A stretch of 32,980 nt of DNA from assembly GCF_938010505.1 (NCBI RefSeq), contig NZ_CALLVP010000099.1, forward strand, positions 1-32,980, in the 5' to 3' direction. A program made the translations under genes and the position numbers. Numbering within the stretch: position 1 is the first letter of the stretch; every line of letters begins with the position of its first letter. Under the pieces are notes generated by a model. The model ran no database searches. It saw nothing but the letters and a program-made list of their open reading frames with translations, and had not been told where the DNA came from. This DNA comes from an uncultured Veillonella sp. (GTDB taxonomy: Bacteria > Bacillota > Negativicutes > Veillonellales > Veillonellaceae). Of this stretch, positions 1 to 7,774 are shown piece after piece.

Positions 1-93
1 GGCTTAACAGCTAACTACGGTTTTGATTGGAAAGATCAAAACGGTAATGATAAAGCTGACTTCTACCGTGCAGACCTTAACTATAAATTCTAA
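1..93 (+). CDS. C-terminal end of an outer-membrane porin-like beta-barrel (5' truncated)
   Basis: The frame is open from base 1 and ends at TAA 91-93, leaving 30 residues. They alternate polar and hydrophobic residues and end in LNYKF. A terminal Phe after an alternating strand is the usual outer-membrane beta-barrel signal read by the BAM machinery, so this is most likely the last strand of a porin. Negativicute porins often carry an N-terminal S-layer-homology domain, but that part would lie outside the window. A strong terminator follows 15 bases after the stop, so this gene ends its transcript. The family is inferred only from the last strand. Confidence 0.6.
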   Translation, partial: GLTANYGFDWKDQNGNDKADFYRADLNYKF

Positions 94-107
94 TTTGATA
101 GATAATC

Positions 108-139
108 AAAAAAAAGACTCCTTCGGGAGTCTTTTTTTG
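108..139 (+). terminator. Rho-independent terminator of the porin-like gene
   Basis: GACTCC (116-121) pairs with GGAGTC (126-131) around a TTCG tetraloop closed by C-G, an exceptionally stable loop. The A-run 108-115 pairs further with the T-run 132-138. Confidence 0.93.
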
Positions 140-264
140 TGCGTAATATAAAATAGCATGTGTAATTTCAATAAGACCTTTAATTATAGTTTTTAATAAA
201 TAGTATGCAGGCAATAGTATCTACTCAATTAATATGAAATAAGCCATTTATAATAGAGTGGTTT

Positions 265-294
265 TGAATTTGATGAAAGTTTTATGACTATACT
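265..294 (+). promoter_or_regulatory. Candidate sigma-70 promoter P1 for the operon at 395
   Basis: TTGAAT (265-270) and TATACT (289-294) are separated by 18 bases. This would give a 5' leader of about 95 bases. Confidence 0.45.
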
Positions 295-350
295 TTCTAG
301 TCATTATTAGAGTTCTTACCGCTTATTTCTATCTAAATAGCCACTATTAA

Positions 351-359
351 TGGTATAAT
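351..359 (+). promoter_or_regulatory. Candidate extended -10 promoter P2
   Basis: TGGTATAAT (351-359) is a perfect -10 hexamer with a TGN extension. No good -35 lies 16-18 bases upstream. Transcription would begin near 366, about 29 bases before the HAD gene. Confidence 0.5.
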
Positions 360-394
360 AAAGAGTATTTAAAATTTTTATAAAGGAGGCAAAT

Positions 395-1207
395 ATGAAT
401 CCTTCTTTTTCTCATATTAAAATGGTTGCCATCGATTGTGATGAAACTTTGGTACGTAGTGATAATACTGTATCTGATTATACAGTAGATGTGTTACATC
501 GTTTACAGCAAAGGGGCATCGCTGTTACCATTGCTACGGGACGGATGTATCAAACGGCAAAGCCTATTGGGGCTGCTTTAAAGCTTGGCAATGTACCGAT
601 GATTTTGTTCTCTGGAGGACTCATTCAAGAATTAGAAACGGGGTGTAAACTATTTGAGCAGACCGTTTCTGTTGAGGCTGTACAGCGTATCTATGAATTA
701 GCGAAACAATACGATTGGCATATACAATCCTATATAGATGATCATTTACTATGTCATCATAAAACGTGGCAGTCCGATCTCTATGAAGTTCAAACGGGAG
801 CGAAAGCCGAGTTTTTAGGTGATAAGTTATATACTTTGGAGTCTGAACCAAATAAGCTGATCGCTATTGATACAGTAGAGGGGATTGACCAAATTATTGA
901 TACCTTGACTCCTGAAGTGGGCAATTTGGTTAATCTAGTTCGTAGTCAGAAAGACTTTTTAGAAATTGTTGCGCCTAATGTATCAAAAGGGTGTGCTTTG
1001 GCTCAACTAGGCTTAGATAATCATATTAGTCTAGAGGATATCGTTTCTTTTGGTAATGCAGAAAATGATATTTCTATGCTTCGTAAAACAGGCTACTCAG
1101 TAGCCGTTGAAAACGCTACAGATCATGTAAAATCTGTGGCTCATACAATTTGTGGTCATCATAATAACGATGGTGTGGCCCATTGGATTGAAGAGAATCT
1201 TTTATAA
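395..1207 (+). CDS. Cof-type HAD family phosphatase
   Basis: This is a 270-residue haloacid dehalogenase-superfamily hydrolase of the Cof/YwpJ type, which removes phosphate from small cytoplasmic metabolites such as sugar phosphates or flavin nucleotides. Motif I is AIDCDETL, with the nucleophile D14 and the acid/base D16; Glu replaces the usual Gly after D16. Motif IV near the C-terminus is GNAENDISM, a form of the GDxxND Mg2+-binding loop. The C2-type cap lies between them. Length is normal for the family. The start is set by AAAGGAGG five bases upstream. It is first in a run whose next gene, rapZ, begins 12 bases after its stop, so the genes are probably co-transcribed. The substrate cannot be told from the sequence. 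Confidence 0.9.
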   Translation: MNPSFSHIKMVAIDCDETLVRSDNTVSDYTVDVLHRLQQRGIAVTIATGRMYQTAKPIGAALKLGNVPMILFSGGLIQELETGCKLFEQTVSVEAVQRIYELAKQYDWHIQSYIDDHLLCHHKTWQSDLYEVQTGAKAEFLGDKLYTLESEPNKLIAIDTVEGIDQIIDTLTPEVGNLVNLVRSQKDFLEIVAPNVSKGCALAQLGLDNHISLEDIVSFGNAENDISMLRKTGYSVAVENATDHVKSVAHTICGHHNNDGVAHWIEENLL

Positions 1208-1219
1208 TGGAGTATAACT

Positions 1220-2134
1220 ATGGAAGCATTTCGTCTGTTGATTGTTACAGGTATGTCAGGTGCCGGTAAAACTCAAGTATTACAAGCCTTAGAAGATATG
1301 GGGTATTTATGTATTGATAATATTCCACCTGTACTTATTCCTAAACTGAGTGAAATATGTCGTCAAGGTGGAGAACGTACTAATCGAGTTGCCCTAGTTG
1401 TAGATATTCGGGGCGGTGAATTTTTTGAAGCCCTTTCTTCATCTCTAGATACATTAAAAGATATGAAGGTGGATTTTGAAATTGTATTTATGGATGCTAC
1501 AGATGAGACTTTGATTCGTCGCTATAAGGAAAGTCGTCGTAGCCATCCATTGGCTCCAGATGGGCTGATTACAACAGGGTTAAAGAAAGAACGTCAAATC
1601 CTTAACTCTGTACGCCATAAAGCTGACTTCATAATTGATACTACTAATATGAAGACCGCCAGCTTGAAAGAATATTTAAAAACGCGTTTTACTCAAGTTG
1701 ATGAAGGTCATGGTATGGCCATTACTGTAGTGAGTTTTGGCTTTAAATACGGTATTCCTCTTGATGCAGATATGGTTTGGGATGTTCGTTTCCTACCTAA
1801 TCCATTCTATATTCCTGAGTTTCGCCATAAAACAGGTCGAGTAAAAGCGGTTAATGAATATATTCATTCCTTTGAAGTGACAGATGAATTTAAAAAACGT
1901 TACTTTGATACCGTAGACTTCCTTGTGCCAAATTATGAACAAGAAGGTAAGTCTCAGTTTATCGTAGCGGTAGGCTGCACAGGTGGTATGCATAGATCTG
2001 TAGCTATGGCAGAGGCGCTATATTCTCACTTATTAGAGAAAGGGTATCGCGTATCTGTTGAACACAGAGATATGATGAAAAATAATGTAGAAGAAGATTA
2101 TAATCCTCATGATATTATAGCTCTTGGTAACTAG
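1220..2134 (+). CDS. rapZ: RNase adapter / nucleotide-binding protein RapZ (YvcJ)
   Basis: This 304-residue protein has the RapZ/YvcJ layout. The N-terminal P-loop is GMSGAGKT (residues 11-18), and the C-terminal domain contains the hallmark VGCTGGMHRSVAMAEAL. In E. coli RapZ senses glucosamine-6-phosphate and presents the sRNA GlmZ to RNase E. In Firmicutes YvcJ hydrolyses nucleotides and its target is less clear. Length matches the family (about 285-300). It sits between a HAD phosphatase and yvcK with 12-base gaps, the conserved rapZ-yvcK-whiA order of Firmicutes and Actinobacteria. Confidence 0.95.
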   Translation: MEAFRLLIVTGMSGAGKTQVLQALEDMGYLCIDNIPPVLIPKLSEICRQGGERTNRVALVVDIRGGEFFEALSSSLDTLKDMKVDFEIVFMDATDETLIRRYKESRRSHPLAPDGLITTGLKKERQILNSVRHKADFIIDTTNMKTASLKEYLKTRFTQVDEGHGMAITVVSFGFKYGIPLDADMVWDVRFLPNPFYIPEFRHKTGRVKAVNEYIHSFEVTDEFKKRYFDTVDFLVPNYEQEGKSQFIVAVGCTGGMHRSVAMAEALYSHLLEKGYRVSVEHRDMMKNNVEEDYNPHDIIALGN

Positions 2135-2146
2135 ATAGGGGTTCAT

Positions 2147-3496
2147 ATGTTGCGAAAAGGATGGTTCCGGTGGCTAAACCCGGGTCTAAATATAAAACGT
2201 TGGCTTGCTCTGTTTAGTTGTGGTGTAGGTCTGTTAATCATTGGCATTTCTTTGATGTTTAACTATCAATGGCTTGCCGTTCTTGAAGATATTGTACTCG
2301 CTTTTTCTTTTAATATGACAGGCTTTTACAATTATAATGTACTCATCGCTGTGGGAGCGGTAATATTATCGATTGGCGCTATTTTAATGCTCATTGGTAC
2401 GAGTAAAGTTATTAAAACGATTATTCGCGCCGTATTACCAAACCCTGATAGCAAAGTATCGGATATTATTTTTCAAAATATCCGCCTTGATAAGGGGCCA
2501 AAAATCGTCGTTATCGGCGGTGGTACGGGCTTATCAAATTTATTGCGCGGCTTGAAATCACATACATCAAATTTGTCAGCGATTGTAACGGTTGCTGATG
2601 ATGGTGGTTCTTCTGGTCGCTTGCGTGAAGATTTTCAAATGATAGCTCCTGGTGATTTGCGTAACTGTTTAGTCGCACTAGCAGAACAAGAAGGGGTAAT
2701 GGAGAATTTGTTCCGTTATCGCTTTGAGGGAGAAAACGAACTTTCAGGGCATAGTTTTGGTAATCTCTTTATCACGGCGCTTGCTCAAGTTTATGATGGC
2801 GATATTGAGGAGGCTCTTGAAGCGGCTAGTAAATTATTGCGTGTACGTGGTCGTGTAATCCCTTCTTCTACAGAGTTTATTAAATTGCGTGCTGAAATGA
2901 CAGATGGCACTATTGTAGAAGGTGAAAGCAATATTCCAAATTCGGGTAAACGAATTCGTCATATTTATAGCGATCCGGCACAGCCTAAGCCAGAGGGGGC
3001 TGCATTGCGTGCCATTGATGAAGCGGACGTAATTATCTTAGGTCCTGGTAGTTTATATACAAGTATTATTCCAAATTTACTGACTGATAAATTGGCCTCT
3101 CATGTTCGAGCAAGTAAGGCTAATAAAATCTATATTGCTAATGTTATGACACAACCAGGAGAAACTACGGGCTATACATTAAATGACCATGTAGAGGCTC
3201 TGATTGAGCATGGTGGGGAAGGAATTATAGATACGGTTCTTGCTAATGATGGACCATTGCCAATTCAAATGGTTGAACAATACAGCGCTGTAGGTTCTGA
3301 ACCACTGGTATTAGATACTAAAAAGTTACAAGCTAGAGGGATTCGCACCATACGTGCTACCTTAATTAGCTCTCAAAAACCAGCTGTTCACGATCCTGAA
3401 CGGTTAGGTAAAGTTATTATGGATATCGTTCGTGCTATGCAATCTAACACTGAACCACATATCCTAGAGTATTATCTCCAACGAGATGATCATTAA
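2147..3496 (+). CDS. yvcK: YvcK/CofD-like gluconeogenesis factor with N-terminal membrane segments
   Basis: Residues about 115-445 form a YvcK (CofD-like Rossmann) domain, with GGGTG at 124-128 followed by TVADDGGSSGRLR. The family binds UDP-sugars and supports growth on gluconeogenic carbon sources, cell-wall precursor balance and cell shape. Ahead of the domain are two hydrophobic segments (about residues 19-39 and 64-86), making this 449 residues against about 320 for the soluble Bacillus subtilis protein. It would therefore be anchored in the inner membrane with the catalytic domain in the cytoplasm. It lies between rapZ and whiA with short gaps. Function is by family; the anchor is seen directly. 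Confidence 0.93.
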   Translation: MLRKGWFRWLNPGLNIKRWLALFSCGVGLLIIGISLMFNYQWLAVLEDIVLAFSFNMTGFYNYNVLIAVGAVILSIGAILMLIGTSKVIKTIIRAVLPNPDSKVSDIIFQNIRLDKGPKIVVIGGGTGLSNLLRGLKSHTSNLSAIVTVADDGGSSGRLREDFQMIAPGDLRNCLVALAEQEGVMENLFRYRFEGENELSGHSFGNLFITALAQVYDGDIEEALEAASKLLRVRGRVIPSSTEFIKLRAEMTDGTIVEGESNIPNSGKRIRHIYSDPAQPKPEGAALRAIDEADVIILGPGSLYTSIIPNLLTDKLASHVRASKANKIYIANVMTQPGETTGYTLNDHVEALIEHGGEGIIDTVLANDGPLPIQMVEQYSAVGSEPLVLDTKKLQARGIRTIRATLISSQKPAVHDPERLGKVIMDIVRAMQSNTEPHILEYYLQRDDH

Positions 3497-3511
3497 TGAG
3501 AAGGGATGCTC

Positions 3512-4459
3512 ATGTCATTTGCGGAAGATGTAAAAAATGAATTATGCCAATATGAAGCCTCTAGTGATGCGGATGTGGCCATGAAAATAGAAGCGTCTTG
3601 CTTATTGCGCATGAGTGGCTCTATCATTTTAGGTATGAAAGGTGCCGTTGGTATTCGATTGGCAACTGCTAATAATGCGGTGGCTCGTCGTTTGCTCGGT
3701 ATCTTAAAAAAGCAATACGAATTACCTACGAATGTATTAGTGCGACAAGGTTTAAACTTGCGTAAGAAAAATATGTATACTCTCTCTGTAGAACCTTCTA
3801 TAGAGGGGAGACAGGCTTTAGAGGATCTCGCTTTATGGCCTGTAACTGAGCAAATTCCTCGCAGTTGGCTCAAATCAATGGAAGCGCGACGTGCCTTTTT
3901 ACGGGGGGCCTTTTTAGGGGGAGGCTCTGTTAATAAACCACAAAGTGATTACCATCTTGAGTTTATGACGGGGAATGAGACTTTTGCTAGGGAAATTATT
4001 CATGTATTACGACTCTTTCACATTCACGCTGGTCTAACGGAGCGGAAGGACGAGTATGTAGTATATCTTAAAGAAGGGGATGCAGTAACAAATTGCTTGC
4101 AAATCATGGGGGCTCAATCGGCGCTTATGGAATTTGAAAACGTGCGGATTATGAAGACCGTACGAAATCAAATTAATCGTCAAGTCAACTGTGAGACGGC
4201 AAATCTACAGAAGGTTGTGGATGCAGCAGTTCGTCAGGTAAAAGCAATCCGTATTATTGATAGAGAAATCGGCATTGAAGAATTACCTGAAAAGTTGCGC
4301 GTCGTTGCAAGACTTCGATGGGAGAATCCTGAAGCGAGTTTAAAAGAACTTGAAGAGTTGATGGAGGGGGAACTATCTAAATCTGGAATTGGCCATCGAC
4401 TAAAGAAGATTGAAGCATTAGCACTTACATATGACCCGTTGGGGCTCGAAGAAATATAG
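3512..4459 (+). CDS. whiA: DNA-binding protein WhiA
   Basis: This 315-residue protein begins MSFAEDVKNEL, the typical WhiA N-terminus. A degenerate LAGLIDADG-homing-endonuclease-like fold includes RRAFLRGAFLGGGSVN near residues 128-143. The C-terminal helix-turn-helix contains RLRWENPEASLKELEEL. WhiA controls sporulation division in Streptomyces and cell division or chromosome segregation in Bacillus; its role in Negativicutes is not established. An ATG six bases upstream (3506) directly abuts the AAGGG at 3501-3505, so I chose 3512, which has normal spacing and the family N-terminus. It follows yvcK by about 15 bases. Confidence 0.94.
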   Translation: MSFAEDVKNELCQYEASSDADVAMKIEASCLLRMSGSIILGMKGAVGIRLATANNAVARRLLGILKKQYELPTNVLVRQGLNLRKKNMYTLSVEPSIEGRQALEDLALWPVTEQIPRSWLKSMEARRAFLRGAFLGGGSVNKPQSDYHLEFMTGNETFAREIIHVLRLFHIHAGLTERKDEYVVYLKEGDAVTNCLQIMGAQSALMEFENVRIMKTVRNQINRQVNCETANLQKVVDAAVRQVKAIRIIDREIGIEELPEKLRVVARLRWENPEASLKELEELMEGELSKSGIGHRLKKIEALALTYDPLGLEEI

Positions 4460-4471
4460 AGGTAATAATAT

Positions 4472-7423
4472 ATGTTTTCCTATAAATCAAGATATTGTGT
4501 AGCTGCGGCTATGGCCGTCATGGCTGCCCTTACAGGCCATGTAGAAGCTCGTGATATAGATTTACAATCAATTGGATATTTTCAGTTTTCTCCGTTGCCA
4601 CCATCGTTGGTGTCTCAAACGGATACATTGCTCCTATCGGATAGTCCTGAATATGTAGGACCTGTAGGAGGTACGCTAAGTGCAGGTACAATTAATGGCA
4701 ATGGTCGTATCTATTTCTATCATGTAAATGAAATGGATCTACCTCACAAGATTGCTATCGTCTTAGAAAACCAAACGGCTTACCCAACTTCAGTACATGT
4801 CATGAGACAGTTAAAATCTGTAGCTACACCTGACTATTTTGCAGCAGGTCGTGATTTGTCTCGGAAGGATTTGGAGCAACCTCTTAATGAAAGCCCTGAT
4901 GCAAGACCGTTATACTCTCTTAGTATCCCACCACAAGGGCGTCAATTAATCTTTAGTGACTTAGAAAATACCCCGGTAAATCGAGATGCATTATTTACGG
5001 GGATCGTAGATATTAAAACAGAAGCACCTATATTTGCGCGTGTTATGATGCTGCCTATGGGGATGGACCCTGTAGATGCGTCACATTGGGTGAAAAATCT
5101 TCCAATCGACGAAATACAATTGCGCGGTACTTATACTGGTGCTAAGCGTAATATGGAGGTTACTACACCATTCGATACCGCTTTAGGTGGTGCCTTTGTA
5201 GAAATTGGTAATGACCGCGAAGATACGTTTATCAATGGTGTAGACGAAATGCAAAATAAAGCATTTGTTCGAGATCGTGGTAACTATGGCGTATCATATA
5301 CGCTAAAAATTCCTACTAAGGGTAATGAACCATTTAGACTGTATTTTAACCCTCTTGGAGGGCCTTATTCTGGTTCCTTTACGGTAAAAACATTACATCA
5401 ACAAGGTGCTAGAAGGGGACAGACAGATACACGGACTTACCACATTGGTGGTGCAGATGGTATTTCCGCATTAGGGAAAGGTACTATATTAGATAGCCGT
5501 CTTTTAGGGAACTATAATGCGGGCGATTTATTAACGTTAAACTTTATGCCAGCTGGTGCATCGAATTTGCCAATTCGTTTCTTGTTGATTCCTGAATCTC
5601 TTGCAAATCCACAAAAACATCAAACTATTGCTGTTAATGTACCGAAAGATGTTAAAGATATCTTAGGGCACCCAACTCAAGGGGGAACACAAATACCTGT
5701 AGGCCCTGTAGGTGGTAAAGATGGCGATAAAGGGACAGTAGATACTAAAAAATCTACTGTTGAAAGTCCAGCTAAACGGGCAGAAACGATTGCTCATGAA
5801 GAAACTAAAAAATTAAGTGATAAAGCCGCGGCAAATGCGAAAAAAGAAGAGCAACTTAAAAAGGCTAAAGAAGCAAAAGAAGCCTTGGCACGTAAAAAAG
5901 CTGAAGAGGCTCGACTAGCTGCAGAAAAAGCTGAAATGGTGCGAAAGGCTGCAGAAGCCAAACATGCTGAAATTGAACGTAAAATGGCTGAAAAAGCCGA
6001 AGCAGATCGTAAAGCTGCTGAACTGAAAGCGGCTCAAGAAGCTAAAGCTGCACAAGAAAAAGCAGCATTAGAAGCCAAAAAAGCTGAAGAAATGCGTCAA
6101 GCTGAAGAAGCTAAGCGCATTGAAGAAGCACGAAAGGCAGAGCTAGAGCGTAAAGCCGAGGAAGCTCGCAAGGCGGAAGCGGCTCGTAAAGCTGAAATGG
6201 CACGTATTGAGGCAGCGAGAAAAGCGGAAGCGGATCGGTTAGAGGCGGCTCGTAAAGCAGAAGAAGCTCGACTAGCAGCGGAAGCAAAACGTCTTGAAGA
6301 CGAGCGTCGAATTGAAGCTGCTCGCATTGAGGCCGCTCGTAAAGCAGAGGAAGAAAGAAAAGCGGCCGAAGCTAAGGCTCGCTTTAAAGCGCAAAGAGCA
6401 GCAGAAAAAGCTGCTTTAGAGGCCCAAAAGGCAGAGGAAGAACGCTTGGCTGCTGAGACTAGAGCTCGTTTAGAAGCACAACGTAAAGCTGAACAAGCTC
6501 GTTTAGCAGAAGAAGCACGTAGAGCAGAAGAGGCTCGAAAAGCAGAAGCAGCTAGATTTGAGGCGCAACGTAGAGCTGAACAGGAACGTCTCGAAGCAGC
6601 GCGCCATGCTGAGGAAGCTCGAATCGCTGCAGAAGCTAGACGAGCTGAAGAATTGCGTAAAGCTGAGGAAGCTCGCGTTGCGGCAGAGGTTAAACGTGTC
6701 GAAGATCTTCGTAAGGCAGAAGCGGCACGTATTGCGGCAGAGGCTAAACGTGCTGAAGAAGCGCGTAGAGCCGAAGAAGCTCGCCTCATAGAAGAAGCAA
6801 GACGTGCAGAAGAGGCTCGTAAAGCAGAGGAGGCTCGCTTAGCTGCAGAAGCTCGTAAGGCAGAGCAAGAGCGACTTGCTGCAGAACGAGCTGAAGCAGA
6901 ACGTCAAGCAGCAGAGGCACGACGTATTGCTGAGGAACGATATAGGGCACAATTAGAAGCGGAACGCAAAGCTGAGGCTGCTCGTCAACAAGCATTGGCT
7001 CAAGCTGAAATTGAGCGTAAAGCAAAAGAGCGTGCTGAAGCCATTCAACGTGTTCGAGATCAACAAGAGAGCGCTCGTCGTCGTGCAGAACTTGCACGTC
7101 AACAACTTGAAGCTGAACGTAAGGCAGCTCAAGCATCTAAGAGAACTCCTTCCTTCAGTGAACTTGATGATATTCATGAGGATACATCAAATGTAACTAT
7201 TCCAAATGCTGTATCCATTGATGAGTTGACAAAACCTAGACCGACTGCATCTCAAAATACACGTCGTCGTGAGCAACGTCAACCTCAATTGTCGCCAAAT
7301 CAGCAATATGTGCAGATAAATCCTGTAGCGAATGAGCCGCAACAAGATCAAATGCCATATACTCCACAAAATGAACAGCAAAATGATGAAGAAAATCCAC
7401 CAAGATTATATCCACTAGGTTAA
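4472..7423 (+). CDS. Secreted protein with N-terminal beta-rich domain and very long Ala/Glu/Arg/Lys coiled coil (TolA-like composition)
   Basis: I do not recognise the family of this 983-residue protein. Residues 1-26 look like a signal peptide (basic start, hydrophobic core, VEA before the predicted cut). Residues about 27-420 form a globular, probably beta-rich domain. Residues about 437-888 are almost entirely A, E, R, K and L in patterns such as EEARKAEEARLAAEA, predicting one long helix or coiled coil. The last 95 residues are Pro/Gln/Asn-rich and look disordered. The helix resembles TolA domain II in composition, but there is no clear membrane anchor after the signal peptide and no TolA C-terminal domain visible. 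The gene starts 12 bases after whiA and ends the operon at the terminator 7501-7536. An envelope-spanning or surface role is inference. Confidence 0.8.
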   Translation: MFSYKSRYCVAAAMAVMAALTGHVEARDIDLQSIGYFQFSPLPPSLVSQTDTLLLSDSPEYVGPVGGTLSAGTINGNGRIYFYHVNEMDLPHKIAIVLENQTAYPTSVHVMRQLKSVATPDYFAAGRDLSRKDLEQPLNESPDARPLYSLSIPPQGRQLIFSDLENTPVNRDALFTGIVDIKTEAPIFARVMMLPMGMDPVDASHWVKNLPIDEIQLRGTYTGAKRNMEVTTPFDTALGGAFVEIGNDREDTFINGVDEMQNKAFVRDRGNYGVSYTLKIPTKGNEPFRLYFNPLGGPYSGSFTVKTLHQQGARRGQTDTRTYHIGGADGISALGKGTILDSRLLGNYNAGDLLTLNFMPAGASNLPIRFLLIPESLANPQKHQTIAVNVPKDVKDILGHPTQGGTQIPVGPVGGKDGDKGTVDTKKSTVESPAKRAETIAHEETKKLSDKAAANAKKEEQLKKAKEAKEALARKKAEEARLAAEKAEMVRKAAEAKHAEIERKMAEKAEADRKAAELKAAQEAKAAQEKAALEAKKAEEMRQAEEAKRIEEARKAELERKAEEARKAEAARKAEMARIEAARKAEADRLEAARKAEEARLAAEAKRLEDERRIEAARIEAARKAEEERKAAEAKARFKAQRAAEKAALEAQKAEEERLAAETRARLEAQRKAEQARLAEEARRAEEARKAEAARFEAQRRAEQERLEAARHAEEARIAAEARRAEELRKAEEARVAAEVKRVEDLRKAEAARIAAEAKRAEEARRAEEARLIEEARRAEEARKAEEARLAAEARKAEQERLAAERAEAERQAAEARRIAEERYRAQLEAERKAEAARQQALAQAEIERKAKERAEAIQRVRDQQESARRRAELARQQLEAERKAAQASKRTPSFSELDDIHEDTSNVTIPNAVSIDELTKPRPTASQNTRRREQRQPQLSPNQQYVQINPVANEPQQDQMPYTPQNEQQNDEENPPRLYPLG
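5780..7136 (+). repeat. Degenerate coding repeat of Ala/Glu/Arg/Lys codons
   Basis: Dense imperfect repeats of GCT-GAA-GAA-GCT-CGT-type codon blocks encode the coiled coil of the 4472-7423 gene. The units are not identical, so this is a low-complexity repeat, not a clean tandem array. Long open frames on the other strand and in other frames here (for example 6097-6789 minus) are by-products of this composition. Confidence 0.8.
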
Positions 7424-7500
7424 GGCCCTTAATTTCTAAAAAGAAATTTAAGATTAAAATTTACGATATAGTAGTGGCTTAATAGCTGTTTAAATATAGA

Positions 7501-7536
7501 GAGGACAAGCAATTTTATATGTTTGTCCTCTTTTTT
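7501..7536 (+). terminator. Rho-independent terminator of the whiA/coiled-coil operon
   Basis: GAGGACAA (7501-7508) pairs with TTGTCCTC (7523-7530) and is followed by six T residues (7531-7536). Confidence 0.9.
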
Positions 7537-7563
7537 AAATCCATATGAATTTTGTGTTTTACA

Positions 7564-7592
7564 TTGACTTTCAAGGGTGGATTCAGTACAAT
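7564..7592 (+). promoter_or_regulatory. Promoter of the pyr operon
   Basis: TTGACT (7564-7569) and TACAAT (7587-7592) are each one mismatch from consensus and are separated by exactly 17 bases. Transcription should begin near 7599, giving a leader of about 175 bases that carries the attenuator. Confidence 0.85.
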
Positions 7593-7640
7593 AAATAAAG
7601 AAAATGCATATATGGTACGAGAGACCATTGCATAATACAA

Positions 7641-7680
7641 TACCTTTTAATTTAGTCCAGAGAGGCTGAGAAAGGAATAT
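7641..7680 (+). promoter_or_regulatory. PyrR-binding anti-antiterminator stem-loop
   Basis: The segment AGTCCAGAGAGGCT (7654-7667) is the conserved PyrR recognition loop known from Bacillus-type pyr leaders. It is closed by CCTTT (7643-7647) pairing with AAAGG (7671-7675). PyrR with bound UMP would stabilise this hairpin and so favour the downstream terminator. Recognition rests on the loop sequence, which is close to the published consensus; pyrR itself is not in the window. Confidence 0.88.
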
Positions 7681-7728
7681 AGTTGAAGTGCCCTTAAGGG
7701 CTTCTTTGTGCAAACTATTTGACCTTTT
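7670..7728 (+). promoter_or_regulatory. Antiterminator helix of the pyr leader
   Basis: GAAAGG (7670-7675), AA (7676-7677) and ATAGTT (7679-7684) can pair with CCTTTT (7723-7728), TT (7719-7720) and AACTAT (7713-7718), leaving small bulges. This long helix uses both the 3' arm of the PyrR hairpin and the 5' arm of the terminator, so it excludes both. A small GCCC-TTAA-GGGC hairpin (7690-7701) is enclosed. The pairing was drawn by eye, not by energy calculation. Confidence 0.72.
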
Positions 7729-7751
7729 GCCCTGGGCAAAAGGTCTTTTTT
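7721..7751 (+). terminator. Attenuator terminator of the pyr leader
   Basis: GACCTTTTGCC (7721-7731) pairs perfectly with GGCAAAAGGTC (7735-7745) across a CTG loop, followed by six T residues. It stands 23 bases before pyrB and should stop transcription when pyrimidine nucleotides are plentiful. Confidence 0.9.
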
Positions 7752-7774
7752 GTTACGTGAGTTAGGAGGAAATC

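Larger units (their letters stand above)
140..394. other. Intergenic region upstream of the HAD-rapZ-yvcK-whiA operon
   Basis: I see no gene here. It is very AT-rich and holds two candidate promoters, listed separately, and the ribosome-binding site AAAGGAGG at 382-389 that sets the start at 395. Confidence 0.7.

Noticed and set aside
3493..3873. 126-codon open frame on the minus strand inside whiA
   Set aside because: It lies wholly over the conserved WhiA N-terminal domain; a shadow of codon usage.
6097..6789. 230-codon open frame on the minus strand, Ala/Ser/Arg-rich
   Set aside because: It is the antisense image of the coiled-coil repeat; Ala-Glu-Arg codon blocks lack stops in several frames. 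No ribosome-binding site or promoter supports it.
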